Shown here: in pieces, positions 56,561 through 57,210 of the stretch | Layout: the number at the start of each line of letters is the position of its first letter | How positions within the stretch are numbered: position 1 is the stretch's first letter | Assembly (NCBI GenBank): GCA_964492775.1 | Contig: CAZBLH010000010.1 | Location: 1 to 57,210, forward strand | Direction: 5' to 3' | DNA: 57,210 nucleotides | From: WRDS01 sp964492775 | GTDB taxonomy: Bacteria > Actinomycetota > Coriobacteriia > Anaerosomatales > PHET01 | Position numbers and translations under genes: made by a program | Notes under the pieces: generated by a model | Databases searched by the model: none | Told to the model about the DNA's origin: nothing | What the model saw: the letters and a program-made list of their open reading frames with translations, nothing else

Positions 56561-57210
56561 ATGGCGCACACGTCGTTCTACCGCAAGTACCGGCCTGCCA
56601 CCTTCGACGACGTGGTCGGGCAGCAGCACATCGAGCGCACGCTGCGCAACGCCGTCGCCGAGGGGAGTGTCGCGCACGCCTACCTGTTCTCCGGGCCGCG
56701 CGGTACCGGCAAGACGACGACCGCGCGCCTGCTCGCCAAGGCGCTGCTGTGCGAGCGCGGGCCCACGGGTGAGCCGGATGCCACTTGCGAGCAGTGCATC
56801 GAGATCGCCGAGGGGCGCCACCCGGACGTCTACGAGCTCGACGCGGCCTCTCGCACGGGCGTCGACAACGTCCGCGAGGAAATCATCGGCCGGGTCAACA
56901 TCGCTGCCGCGCGCGGGCGCTATAAGGTCTACATCATCGACGAGGTCCACATGCTCTCGGCGGCCGCGTTCAACGCGCTGCTGAAGACGCTTGAGGAGCC
57001 GCCGGCGCACGTGGTGTTCGTAATGTGCACTACGCACCCGAACAAGGTCCCTGAGACGATCCAGTCGCGCTGCCAGCGCTTCGACTTCCACCGCCTGTCC
57101 GTCGAGGACATCGCCGACCGGCTGCGCTACATCGCCGAGGCCGAAGGGCTGCGTGTCGACCGCAGCGCCTTCACCCTCATCGCGCGTCATGCCGAGGGCG
57201 GGATGCGCGA
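56561..57210 (+). CDS. dnaX: DNA polymerase III subunit gamma/tau, N-terminal part (continues past window end)
   Basis: This is the AAA+ clamp-loader subunit. The visible 216 residues contain YRKYRPATFDDVVGQ, Walker A GPRGTGKTT (residues 45-53), the zinc region, Walker B YIIDEVHMLS, LEEPPAHVVFVMCTTHPNKVPETIQSRCQRF with the SRC arginine finger, and the start of the lid domain. The usual four-cysteine zinc site is altered: C64, D73, C76, C79, with Asp in place of one Cys. The ATG at 56561 starts the conserved region; the ribosome-binding site is weak. The gene continues beyond base 57210. Confidence 0.96.
   Translation, partial: MAHTSFYRKYRPATFDDVVGQQHIERTLRNAVAEGSVAHAYLFSGPRGTGKTTTARLLAKALLCERGPTGEPDATCEQCIEIAEGRHPDVYELDAASRTGVDNVREEIIGRVNIAAARGRYKVYIIDEVHMLSAAAFNALLKTLEEPPAHVVFVMCTTHPNKVPETIQSRCQRFDFHRLSVEDIADRLRYIAEAEGLRVDRSAFTLIARHAEGGMR

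Noticed and set aside
1..57210. Prophage, insertion sequence or integrated element
   Set aside because: No transposase, integrase, attachment-site repeats or phage genes are seen, and the base composition is uniform apart from short promoter stretches.

Overview
The window is high-GC bacterial DNA with almost no non-coding space: no gap between genes exceeds about 260 bases. The gene content suggests a Gram-positive, probably actinobacterial, partly anaerobic or redox-versatile organism. Pointers are the LPXTG-type surface protein, cell-wall-binding repeat 2 domains, a TipA-like regulator, a Ku/LigD pair, leaderless-looking promoters, and many Fe-S or thiol-linked genes. A deep Coriobacteriia-like lineage would fit, but this is inference from gene content. 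I see no phage, insertion sequence, CRISPR array or tRNA.

Layout. 1-9.1 kb: the end of a Cu(I) P-type ATPase with a DUF7282 protein; an Rrf2 regulator-cysK operon; a radical SAM/SPASM operon; a CDGSH multi-cluster Fe-S protein; an MFS exporter; and a PadR-NifX-like-Mrp ATPase cluster. 9.1-14.9 kb: a GyrI-like protein, a membrane-fused spermidine-synthase-like enzyme, ATC-hydrolase and VOC proteins, a TetR/methyltransferase pair divergent over a two-fold symmetric promoter, a degenerate HMA protein and a flavodoxin. 15-17.8 kb: a small secreted protein followed by a hairpin and an ABC-2 exporter with two related permeases, the best candidate for an undescribed small system. 17.9-21.1 kb: a HerA-like ATPase, a double DUF1540 protein and a glutamate-cysteine-ligase-like protein. 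21.3-26.8 kb: an 1830-residue sortase-anchored repeat protein behind a structured leader.

26.9-34.5 kb: a fused ADP-forming acyl-CoA synthetase/GNAT acetyltransferase divergent from an AcuC-like deacetylase (a likely protein-acetylation writer/eraser pair), YqeY, a CAP/CWB2 secreted protein and a class IV aminotransferase. 34.5-41.5 kb: a heterodimeric ABC exporter, a CDF transporter, a TPR-GGDEF cyclase and a cold-shock protein. 41.5-47 kb: an RlmA-like methyltransferase, a Ku-LigD end-joining operon and a TipA-like MerR regulator with a textbook autoregulatory promoter and an internal start for a short form. 47-57.2 kb: a stand-alone ABC ATPase, DUF1622, AlkD-like and KefB-like proteins, a DEAD-box helicase divergent from cardiolipin synthase (both apparently leaderless), DedA, an archaeal-eRF1-like protein, the SRP RNA gene and the start of dnaX.

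Functional themes are metal and thiol homeostasis, envelope and surface biology, acetyl-CoA control and DNA repair. Starts were revised wherever a clear ribosome-binding site or family alignment favoured an internal codon. All functional calls come from reading motifs by eye, with no database search.
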